Assembly: GCA_020024465.1 (NCBI GenBank) | Contig: JAHHTT010000055.1 | Span: forward strand, 1-14,736 | Length of the DNA: 14,736 nucleotides | Source: Odoribacter sp. | GTDB lineage: Bacteria; Bacteroidota; Bacteroidia; Bacteroidales; Marinifilaceae | Direction of reading: 5' to 3' | In this document: in pieces, positions 12,888-14,736 of the stretch | Position numbering within the stretch: position 1 is the stretch's first letter | How the letters are laid out: each line of letters starts with the position of its first letter | The notes under the pieces: generated by a model | The model's database searches: none | What the model was told of the DNA's origin: nothing | Seen by the model: only the letters and a program-made list of their open reading frames with translations | Made by a program: the position numbers and the translations under genes

Positions 12888-14736
12888 ATGAAAAAAGCAA
12901 AGAGACAACAGCAAGACACAAGAGGTATCGCAATCTATGCCCGTAAATCTCGTATTACGAATAAGGGTGACAGTATTGGTGTTCAGTTCAAACAGTGTGC
13001 AGATTATGCAAAGCGTGAGCTGCATTTAGAGAATGATTTTAAGTTTATGGAATACGAGGACAAAGGACTAAGTGGTTATTATTCCGATCGCCCAGATTTT
13101 CAAAGAATGCTTCATGACATACAGGGAGGAAAAATTCGAGCGATTGTATGTTATAAGCTGGATCGCATTGGCAGAAAGACCACCGATTTACTTCGGTTGA
13201 TGGACTTTCTGGAAAAGTACGATGTAGATCTGTTGATCTGTTCCAATGGTATTAACACTGCATCTGGAGTTTCAAAAATCTTTATTCAGATTTTTGCTGT
13301 GGTTGCAGAATTTGAGCGAGATACTCTGACCGAGCGAATTACAGATAATATGATGGAGCTTTCAAAGGATGGTCGCTGGATGGGTGGCAAGACACCTTTT
13401 GGATTTACGACACGCAGAGTAACCACCGGAAGCGGGAAAGGAAAATCGGCATTCAGTTATCTGGAGAGTGTTCCAGAGGAAAAGAAGGTTGTTGAGCGGT
13501 TATATGAGTTGTTTTTAACCAATCGCTCCATTAAGAAAACAGCCGATGGATTAAATCAAGAGGGCTATCGTACACAAAGTGGGAGTGCGTTCAACACATC
13601 TACTACCAGATTGATTCTTAAAAATCCCATTTACTGCATCGCAGACAAATCAAGCTATGATTATTTCATAGAGCATGATGGAAACATTTTTGGCGATTTG
13701 GATGATTTTGATGGAAAGAGAGGGTTGTCTGCTTATAACAAGACTGCTCAGGAAAAATATGAAGACAGTGACAGCACATTCATCTCACCAAAGTTTGTCC
13801 AAACGATGGAAGATAAACCTATCAGCGAATGGGTGATTTCTGTAGGCAAGCATGAAGGCTTTATTTCCAGTCAAAACTGGATTCAGGCACAGATGATTTT
13901 AGAGGATATTGCAAAGCAGTATAACCGTCCACATCGAAAAACAAATGCACTGTTAGCTGGGATTGTACATTGTCCACACTGTGGAAAGCGTTTAAGTGTT
14001 ATATCCGAATCTGACCGGTGGACAAACGGGAAGCCACGCTTCAAATATGTCTGCCCCGGATACCGAAAAAAGGAATGTAATTTCAGAGCTGTGGATGGTG
14101 TATTGCTGGATGAGTTTGTGGTGGAACAGCTTTCCAAGTTATCAGATGAACAAAGTGAACATTTCCAGCGGATTTTAGAAATTAAGATTGAAGATGTGTT
14201 AAATCGTTCTCAGACTGCACAGGAATACAATCAGATGATGAAAAAGAAAGAACGGATTGAAGCAAATATTCACAGTCAAATCAAAAATCTGAGGGATGCA
14301 GATGCAGTGGTGAAGCCCTTTATTCAGGAAGATATTCGCAAACTGTCTGAAGAATTGACAGAAACGCAGACACTCTTAAACCAAATGGATGAAAACAAGA
14401 GAAACAGCATGATAGCTGTTCGTGATTTAGATGAAATAAAAGAAAGGCTGCTCTCCTTTGCAAAATATGCAGAAGGGGCACAGCCAGAAGTATTGATGAC
14501 GCTGATTCAAAGCGTCATTGAGAAAATTTATATCGTGGATAAAGACTGTGAGCGTATCTGTCACATCTTTATCAAGGGTTGCTCTGGGGAGGACTACACA
14601 TCCTTCTTCCGGGCGACCGGTTACATAGAAACGGGTGTGATACCTGTTGAGGCAGATATGTGTGATTCAAATGAGCATCGCATTTGCACCAAAATACAGA
14701 AGACAAGTAATATATGGAGAAATAAAAAGGGATATA
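12888..14736 (+). CDS. large serine recombinase (3' end outside window)
   Basis: At least 616 residues, open at the window end. The N-terminal resolvase-type catalytic domain (about 12-155) has IYARKSR with catalytic Ser21, GDSIGVQ, KLDRIGRKTTDL (Arg93, Arg96), and AEFERDTLTER leading to the long connecting helix. A recombinase domain follows (about 165-270: GKTPFGF, YRTQSGSAFNTSTTRLILKNPIYC). Next is a zinc ribbon with CPHC (362-365), Cys389 and Cys397, and then a coiled coil near 430-500. These enzymes integrate and excise mobile elements through short attachment sites without accessory sites. GGAGGTGA (12873-12880) serves the ATG at 12888. It probably mobilises the element that starts at about 3691. 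It belongs to the same broad group as TnpX, but I cannot fix the subfamily. Confidence 0.92.
   Translation, partial: MKKAKRQQQDTRGIAIYARKSRITNKGDSIGVQFKQCADYAKRELHLENDFKFMEYEDKGLSGYYSDRPDFQRMLHDIQGGKIRAIVCYKLDRIGRKTTDLLRLMDFLEKYDVDLLICSNGINTASGVSKIFIQIFAVVAEFERDTLTERITDNMMELSKDGRWMGGKTPFGFTTRRVTTGSGKGKSAFSYLESVPEEKKVVERLYELFLTNRSIKKTADGLNQEGYRTQSGSAFNTSTTRLILKNPIYCIADKSSYDYFIEHDGNIFGDLDDFDGKRGLSAYNKTAQEKYEDSDSTFISPKFVQTMEDKPISEWVISVGKHEGFISSQNWIQAQMILEDIAKQYNRPHRKTNALLAGIVHCPHCGKRLSVISESDRWTNGKPRFKYVCPGYRKKECNFRAVDGVLLDEFVVEQLSKLSDEQSEHFQRILEIKIEDVLNRSQTAQEYNQMMKKKERIEANIHSQIKNLRDADAVVKPFIQEDIRKLSEELTETQTLLNQMDENKRNSMIAVRDLDEIKERLLSFAKYAEGAQPEVLMTLIQSVIEKIYIVDKDCERICHIFIKGCSGEDYTSFFRATGYIETGVIPVEADMCDSNEHRICTKIQKTSNIWRNKKGY

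Larger units (their letters stand above)
3691..14736. mobile_element. putative serine-recombinase integrative element carrying a type I RM cargo (right end beyond window)
   Basis: IS200 sequence ends abruptly at about 3690. From there on come a tandem-HTH gene, tnpV, a complete RM operon, a structured non-coding region, a small ORF and a large serine recombinase still open at the window end. TnpV and large serine recombinases are parts of Tn4451-like mobile elements, and recombinase genes usually lie beside an element end. I infer that this is one element inserted in the IS200 tnpA gene, with its right end just beyond the window. I see no direct repeat proving both ends, so the limits are provisional. 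Alternatively, the RM operon may have been captured between two unrelated mobile fragments. Confidence 0.45.

Noticed and set aside
12693..13025. 110-codon - strand ORF across the small ORF and the recombinase start
   Set aside because: It is antisense to two genes with good ribosome binding sites, and its peptide has no recognisable features.

Overview
The window comes from a low-GC Gram-positive bacterium, most likely a member of the Clostridia such as Lachnospiraceae. The grounds are AT-rich DNA, strong AGGAGG-type ribosome binding sites, TAATG-type gene overlaps, a TnpV-family protein and a large serine recombinase. It is an accessory region: a defence island with two restriction-modification (RM) systems and several pieces of mobile DNA. 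Nearly every gene lies on the + strand.

Positions 1-3490 hold the end of a first RM system. The 3' end of an Eco57I-like adenine methyltransferase enters from the left edge. It overlaps by one base a 972-residue protein that fuses a GIY-YIG nuclease domain, an SF2 helicase and a C-terminal PcrA-like small domain. Directly behind it is a decayed remnant of another DNA methyltransferase, then two terminator hairpins.

Positions 3508-3690 are the left end of an IS200-type insertion sequence. Its transposase reads correctly for 21 codons and then stops matching at about 3690. The DNA to the right is a different element: a tandem helix-turn-helix gene, tnpV, a type I RM operon, a large structured non-coding stretch and a large serine recombinase that runs off the right edge. 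The simplest reading (inference) is that a recombinase-mobilised element carrying a defence cargo integrated into the IS200 tnpA gene.

Positions 4712-11860 are the cargo operon: promoter, XRE regulator, hsdM, hsdS, an FRG-domain gene, hsdR. Subunit sizes and gene order match type IC (EcoR124I-like) enzymes. The FRG-domain gene between hsdS and hsdR is an extra component of unknown function, tightly coupled to hsdS.

Positions 11861-12682 have no convincing gene. About 550 bases of this are packed with nested inverted repeats: three 27-nt dyads with the same layout but compensating base changes, a 20-bp perfect palindrome, and a four-way-junction fold. This is the best candidate in the window for an undescribed element, either a large ornate non-coding RNA or a cis-acting DNA site array of the mobile element. 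A separate attenuator-like hairpin precedes a 60-residue ORF and the recombinase gene.
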